NCBI GenBank assembly: GCA_035582835.1
Contig: JAYKAV010002929.1
Location: forward strand, 135,474 to 199,473
DNA from: Phoebastria nigripes
Taxonomy: Eukaryota; Chordata; Aves; Procellariiformes; Diomedeidae
DNA: 64,000 nucleotides
Direction: 5' to 3'
In this document: positions 12,801 to 24,000 of the stretch, one piece after another
Layout: each line of letters begins with the position of its first letter
Position numbering within the stretch: the stretch's first letter is position 1
Notes under the pieces: generated by a model
The model's input: only the letters and a program-made list of their open reading frames with translations
Database searches by the model: none
What the model was told of the DNA's origin: nothing
Program-made: the position numbers and the translations under genes

Positions 12801-15800
12801 AAATCCCTTTCAAGTGCTAGTTTTCTTATTAGATTTTTTTTCTGGAGGAAAATATACTATTTCATGTAGCTAGTTAGATCTTTTCTTGCAAAAATGATGC
12901 AGAAGATTTTACTTCCTAAATGCTTATTTCTTCACAAAAAATCTTTTATATTTTGCACACAGAAGTTTCTTAATAGACATTTGCTTAACATTTAGAAACT
13001 TGAAAGGATCACTATTTTTATTCCTACTTTAACATCTATTTTACTTTTTTTTTCCTAATAGTTATTAATGTGTGGAATATGAGTGCTGCAAAAAGAGAAC
13101 TGCTGTTTATTCTTCCAGAGAGCCACAAGCTGCTTTTCTCATTCTTACTGTGAACTGCTTTGAACATCATTTCCATTGAGTACGCCAACTTTTCATACTT
13201 TGTGAGCCAAGGCCTCCTGATTTCATAGCCAGCTTGCATCACCATGCAAGTTCAATTTCTATTTTATACCTTAAGGATTACAGTGATGAAATCTGACTTG
13301 GTTACCTTAGGGCTAAAAAGACCAAAGTTTTGATCAATGATCACTGTCAGCTTTAGCACACATTTTCTTTAATCCTGCTTAGCGTGCTGGAGCCATTAGG
13401 ATTGTTTTTGCTGTAGTTAATTTGGATTTTTGGACTGCAAACAATCCTTAAATTAATCATAAAAGTTTGTTCATGTCAACCACATTTTTGGATCTGTTAA
13501 AGTTTCATTAAATATGTCGTGTGTTCAGCCATGCTTTGAGACTTAGGTGACGCTGCCTAACATTCATAAAGCAATTATTTATGACTGCCAATTTTCTGTC
13601 AAGGTCCTCAAACAATATACCTTGTCCAAGGCATTTCTTTTAAACAAAAATAAGCTAAATGACAATACTGCAGGAAATAAAAAGATGTGGAAATAAATGT
13701 AGTGGAAAATGGACAAATCATCTCTAATCGATCCTGCATTCCCAATTTATCCATCTCCCCCACTGAATGCCCCATGCTCTCAAACACATGAGAATACATA
13801 CAAGGATAAATCTAATATGCAATCAGTCCTGTTTTTTAATGAAGCAGAAGATAACCAGAATATCATACTTGGAGCTTACTCTGTGCTAGCACCTTTTTCA
13901 ATAGAGCTGTTTCACTCTCATCCTGACCTACAGATCATCCTGATGTATTGTAAATCACCACTTTTACCAACTTTTGACAACCCATTAAGTGGTTTAGNAA
14001 TGCAAAGTAAAACCTTTTGAGGACCTGAGTAATTCCTGCAATGAGGATTTTATTTGACTTAAAATGGGAGACCAGTTCACACCACTGAGATCTAACTTCA
14101 TCAAACTTAACACCCATATTCAGCAGGTTGTGACTTTTAGTTACTTATTAATCAAGAATCCTGACACGGTGCTGATTACTTTTTAGTATTTCTTAACTTA
14201 TTGAGGTTTTAGCTGTGTTTATGAGGACTACACTGTTAGTCACTTCAAAATAACTTTGTTCCCTTAAAGGGACAATGCCCCTTTATTAACTTACCAAGTA
14301 CTGTACATAATTATTTCTAGGCAGAGTTTACCTTTATCAAGGGAGCCCATGCAAAATCTCCATACTGCAAGACTGCACAAGGTTGGCAGTTGATTGAGCT
14401 GGCAGACACTCAAACCAGGTATATATCTTATGGTTAGAGTGCATGTACCAGCTTTAGTTCTGCCATAGTAGAAGGTAGTGCTGAAGAAAGGCTTAAAAGG
14501 AAAAAAAAAGGCAGGTATAAAATGGATATGTTGTTTCAATGACACATAAAACTAGCATGAAAGAGCAACACGTTCTTCTAAAAGGGACATACTCACTTAG
14601 GATGCTGAAGTAGCCTGGGACATGACCCTTGGTTCAGGGATAGCTATCTTCCCTCCAGTGATTTCTACCACCTCACACCCCCTGAAAAAAGTTCAGCTCC
14701 TGTGTTTTCATTAAGTTGCTTAAGCTTTATCACACACATTGATTTCTTCTACATATTATCATTTAGGTATGACCTTACTAAAGCAATGTCACCCCATAAG
14801 CTACAGTACAAATATGCATGCAATTCACTAGTTTTGAATATGACTGAGAATGTTGATTTTATATAAATAATGCTACTTAAGTGGGCGTCAATTTGTAGAC
14901 TACTGTGATATTTGGATGCCTACAACCCTACTGGTATTTTTAAGTTTCTTAGCAGATAAAACATGGGAAGAACTTTAATTTTCAAAAACCCAGTATGTGC
15001 TTTCTCGCATCTTTGAAAATCTATCCTGTGTCCTTTTAGTTGCACACAATTATGTATTATACTTACTTTTTTTTTTTTTTTTTAATTACAGCTGTATTTA
15101 GAAGTACTTAGACTACAATGCTACAGAAATTGCATAAATAACAAACTTGGAGCCAGACATTCACATTACTGTCTGAGATTTACAGAATCTGAAAACTTTT
15201 TCCCACATCTACCTTTGTAATCATGTACGTAGTTCCTTAATATCAATCCTTAGGCTATACAAGCATGTACAAGTAGTTAATATTATTTTTACTCCATCAT
15301 TTCTGCCTGTTTGCTAATCTGGAAACAGTAGAGGTCACTTAAATCCTTACCTGATTAACGATCCTGATTAAAGATTAGTAGAAGCTTCAGTATTCTACAG
15401 TTGGAAAAGCTTCATTAGCCAAAAAAACTATATCCTACATTCTTTGGTCCTCTCCTTTCTGGGAAACCAATCTTTTTATCCTATTTATTTCATCATAAGA
15501 ACAGGTGTGAGGGATACAAGGCAGTTACATTACATTTCTATACTTCCTTAAACAGAGTAGCATATGCTTTATTATTAAAATACAGTTGAACACCACATCA
15601 AATTCTGTTCGGTTTTATGTATGACATGTTTAAGAAAGGTTTAGGAGATTATGCAGTTCAAGCTTTCACACAGAGGAAAATCCTAAAATGTTATCACTGC
15701 CAGAAAGAACTTTGTTCATTTTGCATTATGTATAACTTTCTTCTGTTGTTTTACTTACAACCACATCATTTAAACATCTCCCACACAAGCTTTTTCTCAT

Positions 15801-17366
15801 ACTAACCTGCAGCCGTGGTGATACTATTGCACTCCCATTACAAAGGGGACAAACAAGTTCAATCTCAATGAAGCAGAAGTTTCTACAAGAATATTAAACG
15901 ATACACAAAATCTCTGGTCCAGAAATTGCTTCCAAATTAAAGACACAGAGAAGAAAAAGTGCATGCTGAAAATAAATCATCTTTTACCCAATAATTTGAT
16001 TAAACTGAAATAACATTAAAAATACTCTTCAACATTAGTGGGACTGAGAAGTCAATATTACAGCAAGGAGCCTTCCAAATTCTGTTTAATTGCACGTTTG
16101 GGCAAAGAGATTCTAATAGCCTTTTTAACTGTTAGTTGCAATAAAACTAATATTGTAACAGCAAAATGAGTTTATTGCCTGTGGGCTGATTTATAAGTGT
16201 ATGTACACATGAACAAATGTGTATTTATTGATTCATGTTTGTGTCCTCTCAGGACTGAGATATTAGTTTCTAATATTGATTAACTAATTTTCTCTTAGAT
16301 TAAGTACTCTGTGAGACTATCTCACAAACAAGGACCTTCCAAGAGCAGGCAAGAACCAAGACATAATGTATTTTTCCCAGGACTATACTTGATGTGAATT
16401 CACAGATGGCTGTTTTATAGGATATGGCAGCTCATTTGGTAAATATGATATTCCATAGGCGTGAATGAAACTAGTGCTGGAACTTCTGCACCTTGTATCT
16501 ACTGCTGTACAGATTAACTTCAAACTGTTGGTTCTGATCTAGATTTTTAAATGGCCAAGGCCTATGTACTTGAAATATATCTCAGCAAAGACACCCAGGT
16601 TGTGGAACCATAATAACAAATAAGAGGGGAACCCCACATTTGGACCCAGCTCCTGCCCCATGGACACAGATAGTCCAGTGTTTTTCCTCAGTTTGCAAAC
16701 AATAAAGCCTAAAAGTTATTTCCCTAAGTTTTTGAAGAAGGGCATAAAAACAGCCAGTAGATGAACAGGGAGAAATCTGCTGTTTTGGTTCAGGTCTTGA
16801 TTGGCTACTTTCTGGCTGGTGAGTGAGAGAGAAGAGCTGCCCAGCTGCATCACAACAGTTCCTACAATACGTCACTTATGTGCCCAAACTAAACCACCAC
16901 AAATAACACACCAAAGATAACTTATACCCCTGCACCTCTAGTCAGTTATTTTTTGTGGTACTCAAATCCTTCAAACCACAATGCAGAAAGGATTTCTTTA
17001 TTTTAAATTTCTACAGTCTTCCTTATCATACACCTATAAGAACTGACTGATTCTTCACAATTTCCTGAGTCACTCATGTTCTTCCTCCAAAAAGCCCCCA
17101 CTTTATAAATCACAATCTCTCCGAAGCTACTCCTTAGCAACATTTGCCTATATGCATAGGTAGTTTACCTGAGATTGTTACAGAGTAAATTCTATCACAT
17201 CTCATTGTCTTTTCTTCACCTGTTGTCCTTTATTTCTTTCATTTTTGATATCTAAATCTCCCTCAGAGTTCCTACCCCTCAGCAGGCCTTCAACTGCAGG
17301 AGACAGCACTTCATATCACAATAACTGCCTGGCCTGTTTTACATGCTTAATTCTTTTCTATTGCTC
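6863..17366. other. Non-coding stretch, about 10.5 kb
   Basis: No supportable gene. Simple sequence includes TTTTG-rich DNA at about 10168-10187, a GA run at 10619-10632 and a T17 tract at 15067-15083. The stretch 11.82-12.21 kb is less AT-rich and is open in several frames on both strands, but none of the peptides is recognisable (see findings). The stretch 13.29-13.60 kb has the look of a vertebrate conserved non-coding element, with several ATTA/TAAT homeobox-type cores. Isolated Ns at 8225, 12682 and 13998 break reading locally. Confidence 0.55.
15067..15083. repeat. T17 homopolymer
   Basis: Seventeen consecutive T are followed by AATTACAG. The arrangement resembles a polypyrimidine tract and splice acceptor, but no open exon or donor pairs with it. 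It is recorded as a homopolymer. Confidence 0.9.
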
Positions 17367-17448
17367 CAAGATTAACTCAAGTATATAATACAGAAGGATA
17401 ACACATGCAAGATTAACTCAAGTATATAATACAGAAGGATAACACATG
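17367..17448. repeat. Perfect 41-bp tandem duplication
   Basis: A 41-bp unit beginning CAAGATTAACTCAAG occurs at 17367-17407 and again, base for base, at 17408-17448. The base before the first unit and the second base after the second unit break the match. Identity of the two copies implies a recent event, an allelic variant or an assembly stutter. Confidence 0.95.
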
Positions 17449-17854
17449 CTGGAACCTACATCAGCTGTGCATGTTGTCCTATTTTATATTACTCCTATAC
17501 CAGTATTTATCTTGACATTAAGGGAAGGACCAAGACACATACATGCATAAGAATACACATACAAATTTGGGACCATATGCTATCTGTAAGTGAATATACT
17601 TATGTGTCTATACATATATAGATAGAGAAATCATACGGATGTAGATCAAGCGGTGCTGAGCTTGCACAGTATTAGCCTACACACTGAAAATAAAAAGGAC
17701 TTTTCTTTATCATTCCGCTGCTTTCACTAATACAAGCCTGTGTGCTTTGAAGGTAGTCAGCAACACTAAAATGAATCATAAAGTTACAGTGTCCTGTCAC
17801 TAATGCCCTATTTTCCAATGCAAAGCTTCATTGGAGGGAATGAATATAACTATG

Positions 17855-18090
17855 TGGATCAGGGAAGAGAGGAGAGTAAGAGAGAAAAGAGAAGTTACAA
17901 ATAGGCAAAGTCTGGCAAAATAGAAGGAAGGATGACTGTGTAAGAAGTGGAAGAGGAAGAGAGAAAAGGGTTGACAGAAAAGCAAAGGTACTAATGATAT
18001 GAGATGAACTTTTGTGAAAAACGACAGCAAGAGAGAAAAGAAGATGGAAGAATGAAAATGCAGGAAGGAAATGAAACTAGTGCCAAAAGA
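17855..18090 (+). repeat. Purine-rich (GA-rich) low-complexity block
   Basis: The plus strand is dominated by A and G (GGAAGAGAGGAGAG, GGAAGAGGAAGAGAG and similar) with only scattered pyrimidines over about 235 bp. It is not a clean microsatellite; it looks like a decayed GA-rich tract. Confidence 0.75.
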
Positions 18091-20504
18091 AGAGCGGGCT
18101 ACATATATTTCTAAAAATCCCTTTTTAGTTTTTCTTTTCCTAAAAATACTTTGGGATCACAACTGCATACTTCATCCCTGAGATGTTCAGTGCCTGAACA
18201 TAACAATAAAAATTCATTAAAACAAATACTCTGTTAGAGTACTGATTGCCTACAGCCATAGGTTAATGAGTATCTTTCTAACCAGTGAGTCCTGCATGTA
18301 AATGAGGAATGTGGATCTCAAAAGGTTACAATTCTGGTCCAGCTGAATACTGAGCATGTTACCAGTACATTGTGAGATACTATAACGGACAAGAAATTAT
18401 TTTCCTTTTCTAAGAGCACAATTCTAAATAAGAAATACCGTTTTGCTAATAAAATAGCAAAGATCATGACCAGAAAATTAATCCTCTTTAAGAAAACAAT
18501 ATTAGCCGATCAATTGCTGTGGGTTGAAGCTCCATCTTTAACACAGGCATACAATTTTCATTTTCAGCAGCAGTTGCTAGGATCCACTTCTGTTTCCTAG
18601 CAACATAATTTTAACCTACTTTCCTAGTGCATCTCTTACAATGAACAAAAAGTCTTTTTAGAAGCAAATCTTTAGCTTTTTTATCAATACAAGTATACGC
18701 GTGTAATAGTAAATTGAATATCTTTCTGGAGGAGTTATAGAAAATTCATTATTTTTCCTGAAATTAAGTGCAATGAATGTAAAAATGATAATGAAGTATC
18801 CCTGAAGAACTGCAGATTTTCAATGTCTAGTGTCCTTGTAATTCTGGACTTACTATAATCTCTTGAAAAAAAAATGTATTTTGTCCCTAATGGAAAAATA
18901 TATTGTTTCAGGGGGAAGTCTACTGGAGAATTTGAGAAAAGGATCTAATGAAATCATGACTTCTTAAAACAGAGAGTACTCCTTTTTTGATTGCAGCGGG
19001 ATCCTTGGAGTGCAATATACTGGATATTAAAGAATATAACACTTGGGCATATTTTGAAGTCTTATGAAGAAACAACAACTGAATAAAGATCCCTCTTTAA
19101 AAATTTGTAAGAAATGTGTAAAGGGAACAAACTTTACTCCCATTTCCAGCACCATTCTCATAAGCATTGTTTAGATATCATCTTGGTAAAATTAAAATCC
19201 TCTGGGTTTTTTTCGGAAGCAGAGTGCTTCTGCCCTGTAGCTAATTAAGCAAGAATTACAAAACACTAGAAGTACGACATTATTTGCATGTTCATGGTTT
19301 TTCATTTTCACTTCTCATCAAACACACTAAATGATCCAATATCATAAGCAAATCATATCCCACAGCACAATAGGAGCATCACAGATTTCTTCTGATATCA
19401 GTCTGCAATGGGAAAACCATAGTACCTTCCTTCTGAGAGTTTGTAAACAAACCTTGCATGCCCCACGTAATTTAGAGAAATCAATCTATGCAACATCATT
19501 ATATTTCTTTTCCAGCAGGCATTCCCATAACCTGTCAGCAAGACATACACTTTAAATTCAGAATAACTCAGCAGGCTTAATCAATATGGGAGTCAAAAGA
19601 AACACTAGGTCACTTTAAACATGTATCATTGCATATCTTGTCAAGCTAATACTCAGATACCAGAGAAGGCTTAGGGAAGACTAGAGACATTAACCAGATG
19701 GGTGACACAGGAAAGCAATGCTGACATGTCCAAATTCTAAAGCATTTTTCTTACTTCTAAACATAAAAAAATAATAAATCCATGTGTAGATTAATAAATA
19801 CGCATGATCTCAGTCCTGTTCTTATTTATCAGTTCTTAGTATAAAGATGACTATTAATTTATTAGTAAAAATATAAAATTCCATTAATGTTGGAAGACAT
19901 TACTCAAAATTGATTTTTTATTTGATATTAAAATTATTTTTTGTTTCCTCTTATTTAAACAATAAAAAGAGAAATAATACCATGTGATATGTGACATCAT
20001 ATACAACAAGGAAAGTGTACAGCTCATCAGCAACATAGAAACGGAATTTTTTCACAAACTATTGATTGAAACCTTTGTAAAGTTCTAACACTGCTCTGAT
20101 ACATTGGTAATTTAATTGCAATTAATGATAAATGATCAGCTCTAATATTTATAGAAAACTGTCCTGATTTATGTAAAATTTGTTTCAATTGGAAATACAT
20201 TCTTGGTGTAATTTCATAGATAAATGATTACTTTACCTTACTAACTCTTCTAAAGATATCCATAAGTTTACCATCATGACGGTGCACCTGTGTTGCATAA
20301 GAAGCTAGTACATGCTTGCAAATGATATATTATTACTGATACATGGAATATCTCATGATTGTAATACTGACAATTGACTTGTTTGGTAGGCACCGTGTGG
20401 CATTTAATACATTAAGATATCTTTCCTGGATATAAACTCTCGTTCCTGAGATACTACTGAGATGAGATGTAGCATCATGGTATACAACTATAGATGTATA
20501 ATTC

Positions 20505-21071
20505 CTACTGAAGTATTACCCCAGAAGCCAACATTGCTATTTCAACATAGTTACTTTCAGATGTACCACTGATTAAGCAATGGTACTTCAGCAGAGGTTT
20601 AAAGCATATGCGATTGCCACAGTGGAAGGAACTGTGGCACATGCAATTCAGTGAAGTTCTTTTAGGCAAAGATATACCAATTATGGTAATTTCATAGAGG
20701 TTAATACAGTAAATCATTCTGAGAAATTCTACAAATAACCTAGCCCACAAGGAAGAATTAAACACCGGTGTAACTGCATACATAAAAAAAATGAGTATGA
20801 AGTTTGAGAAGTGTTTCGTGTAGCTCTCAGACTTTGTTAGGTTAATGGGTTGTATTTTGTAAATCATCACAAACCCACAGGGAGGAATGTGAGAAGCCAC
20901 TGCCTTTTCAATATTGATCTTTACGTTATAAAACATAGAAAAAACAACAAACAGCAAGGAGACAGACAGGAATATCAAAATATGGGAAACTTCAAAAGAA
21001 TAGAGATGCCTAATTGCCTTCCAAAGCAAACACCTGAAGATTAAATGAAATGGTTTTGTAATACATGCCAA
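20505..21071 (-). other. Longest gap-free open frame, unrecognised
   Basis: The frame holds 188 codons if read from a TTG at 21069-21071, which follows a stop codon closely. The first ATG is codon 46 at 20934-20936, giving 143 codons. The translation has two hydrophobic stretches, roughly residues 30-48 and 88-104, which could be read as membrane segments, but T-rich DNA produces such stretches by default. No motif or family was recognised. No CpG island lies nearby, and splice sites cannot be assigned. It is more likely a chance frame than a gene. Confidence 0.15.
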
Positions 21072-24000
21072 GTCTTGTCACAGAATCCATCTTTTATCCT
21101 TAATGTTGTCCACAGGAAAAGACTAAAATATCTGAGACCTGCATTGAGAATGAAACCACAACATTGCTTTCACAGTTGTGTTATTGAGCACCTGAGGAAA
21201 CATGTAAAGAGGCTGACAAAAACCACTGAGAGACAGAAAGGCATGGGGAAAGGTCCTGCTCAGAAGAGATCAGAGGGAGTTGATTTTTCCTTAACATGAT
21301 GTTAAACATAAGAACATTTACAGTTCTTTTGTTGTAGAAAAGGGGATGTGGCTTGCAAGGGAAGAGAAACAACAGGCAGTCTCAGAAACCTCACTATTCG
21401 GAGACTTATGCATGAAGTTAAAAATCTACTGAGGAAACTGAATAATTGTCAATATATAACATTTGAAATCAAACATTTGAAATCAGAAAGTCAATCAATC
21501 ACACACAAATTTTTTCCTACCATGACATCTTTTTCATTACGGCATAACATTCATCTTATGTCCAGTGATTTCCACACAATACAACAGACTTGAAATCAAA
21601 TTTGAGGATATGCAGATTGACTTGGAGCACTAAGAGTCCTGTAAGGATCTTCTGATACAGAATTTGGTCCACAGGTTTCAAATGTCACGTCCAACATCTG
21701 GGAATAAGTTGTTGAGACAAGAGGTTGATTTATGAAAAGAAGTCATATCATACCATTTCGTGCAATAGAATCTTGGCACACTGAATTATCTCATCACTAT
21801 TAATGCTAAGGAAGTCAGATACATACATGTATAGTATATCTGCAGTGTTACAAAACCCATGTTATTTAATATTAATAGCTGAATGTTTGAATGGTTTTGT
21901 CCAAAGCTTCCTACTTGAGTATATTCATTGTTCGTAGATTTTAATTAATATTATAATAATTCCATACACTTACAACTGGCATGCAGGGATCATAAGATTT
22001 TGCTAATATGCTCCTTTCTCTTGTAGTCATTTAACACCTATATAACTAATTTGGCCTTAACATATTTATTCTTCGGTTACTGCAGTATAAATTAGAAAAC
22101 TGTCACATCCTATCTCTTTCCTGGAGCTCGGAATGATGCTTTTATTTTATTCTCATGTCCAGTAACAGTTCGTTCTCATGTGAAGTATCTTTACTGATGT
22201 ACATACTCCTTCTTAAGTCAGTGGGCCCACTGGCATAAGAATAAAAATGATAGTTTTATTTCATATATGACTATCATATGATGTCACACTCATTTCATAT
22301 TTCTAGGAAAAAACAGGAAATTCACTGAGCAAAAGACAGTGATGCTGGAACTGCAGGAGTAACAGCCCTACAGTGGGATTTAACAAGATAATTTTTGATA
22401 CTCTGAGATCACTATTGCTATGGTAACACTTGCAAAATTTCATTGCTGCAAAATCTTTCACTGAAGAAATGAGATTGCACAAATACAATTTAAGGAAAAT
22501 ACATGCATGCACACCCACACAATTGAAAAATAAATGCAGCCTGAACAAAGACTCTTTGGGCTTTAATTAAAGAGAGCACTTTGAGATATATCCTCATAAA
22601 CACATACAATTTCAAACATGCTAGGAAGAATTTCAGTGTCATTTAGCATTGATTATGCTTCAACTAGGCATAAAGAAAAAGCATATAAAACCTGTTTATA
22701 AGTATAAATTCTATTGATGAAAAATACATAGCTATTTTTCCTGTTACTAGGTTCAGGGCTTGCAACAACATGACTTGGTTTAGCAGGACGGCAATCAGAG
22801 ACTGCTGCAATTCCCAGATGGCAGAGTAGACACTGTGGGCTGTTTATCCATCATCAGATTTAGAACTGCTGCTGCCACACTGCTGTCGAGGTACGACTGC
22901 ACTGTGGTTGGGGGGTGTAACGTTAGCAGGAATAGGCCGATTTATTCGAGCCTCACTGTAGGATGGCCAACAGAAGGACTGAAGAGAAGGGTGTTGGAAC
23001 AANCATTCTTGTTTCTAGCCCACACCAAAATTTGTGCTGACGCTACTATTACGTATCCCTGCTGGTTTGATTAAAGATGTAATTAAAGTTCCCCACTGCA
23101 GCGTAGACTTGCCTTGACTTCAGAAGCAAAATTAGTTTCCACTTGGCCTAGAAATTAGGGAAATGATCAGAAGGTGACAGACCCTCTGAAATATTTGAAA
23201 TGCAATGTCTGTTGCCAATTTTTCAATTTGGTTCAGAGACTACTAAAAATCCCACCACATACAAAGGAAGTCCCAGCTCATAGAATACTGTGATTTCTTG
23301 ATCAGCTTGTGTTTCTGTTAATTCATAGTAACTGTGATGGCAACAGTTTCATAACTGTACAAATAAACTAAAAATATGGCTCAGAAAACAAAATTTAAAA
23401 TAACAGATTTTTTTTTTTTTTTCTTTTCTATATGCATTAATTTGTGTGTCCTGAAAAATGATTTTGGTTAGCAATAATACCTATTTCCCCTTAATTCCCA
23501 GAACTACCATATCACACACATATTTAGTTCTTAGTTTTACAAATACTCATGCTTTCCACCCAAGCAATCACAAAGTTACAGATTATTTTTGCACAGCTTC
23601 TGCCAAACTGAACCTAAATAAACAGGTTCACAGCTGCACCTAACTCTTAACACAGCAAAATTCCTAGCACAGTGAAGCTTCAGCATTCTAGGGACTTCTG
23701 GTTAATAATAAAATAAGAATATTAATAATGTCAACGTGGAACAAAAATGCTAAAACGTTTGGATGTAAAAGGCCAAAAACTACAATTCAGCTTTAAAAAT
23801 TTCTTAAGTATACTTCCAATTCCTTATCAAAGTTTGTGGATACACTTTAGCAGCTCCTCATTTCTCATACCACAGCCCCAAAGTCATACATTTATTTTGC
23901 ATACTGATCTTCAAAAATTTTTTTTTAGTTTTATTAAAGACAGGGTAACTTGTTAAAAATGGAATTTTTTTATTAGTGGGAGACATCTGTACTTCCCAGA

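Noticed and set aside
15067..15091. T17 followed by AATTACAG as a splice acceptor
   Set aside because: No open exon follows and no donor pairs with it; a homopolymer gives this look by default.
16582..16875. Minus-strand 97-codon frame
   Set aside because: No domain, no signal for an exon, and no family resemblance.
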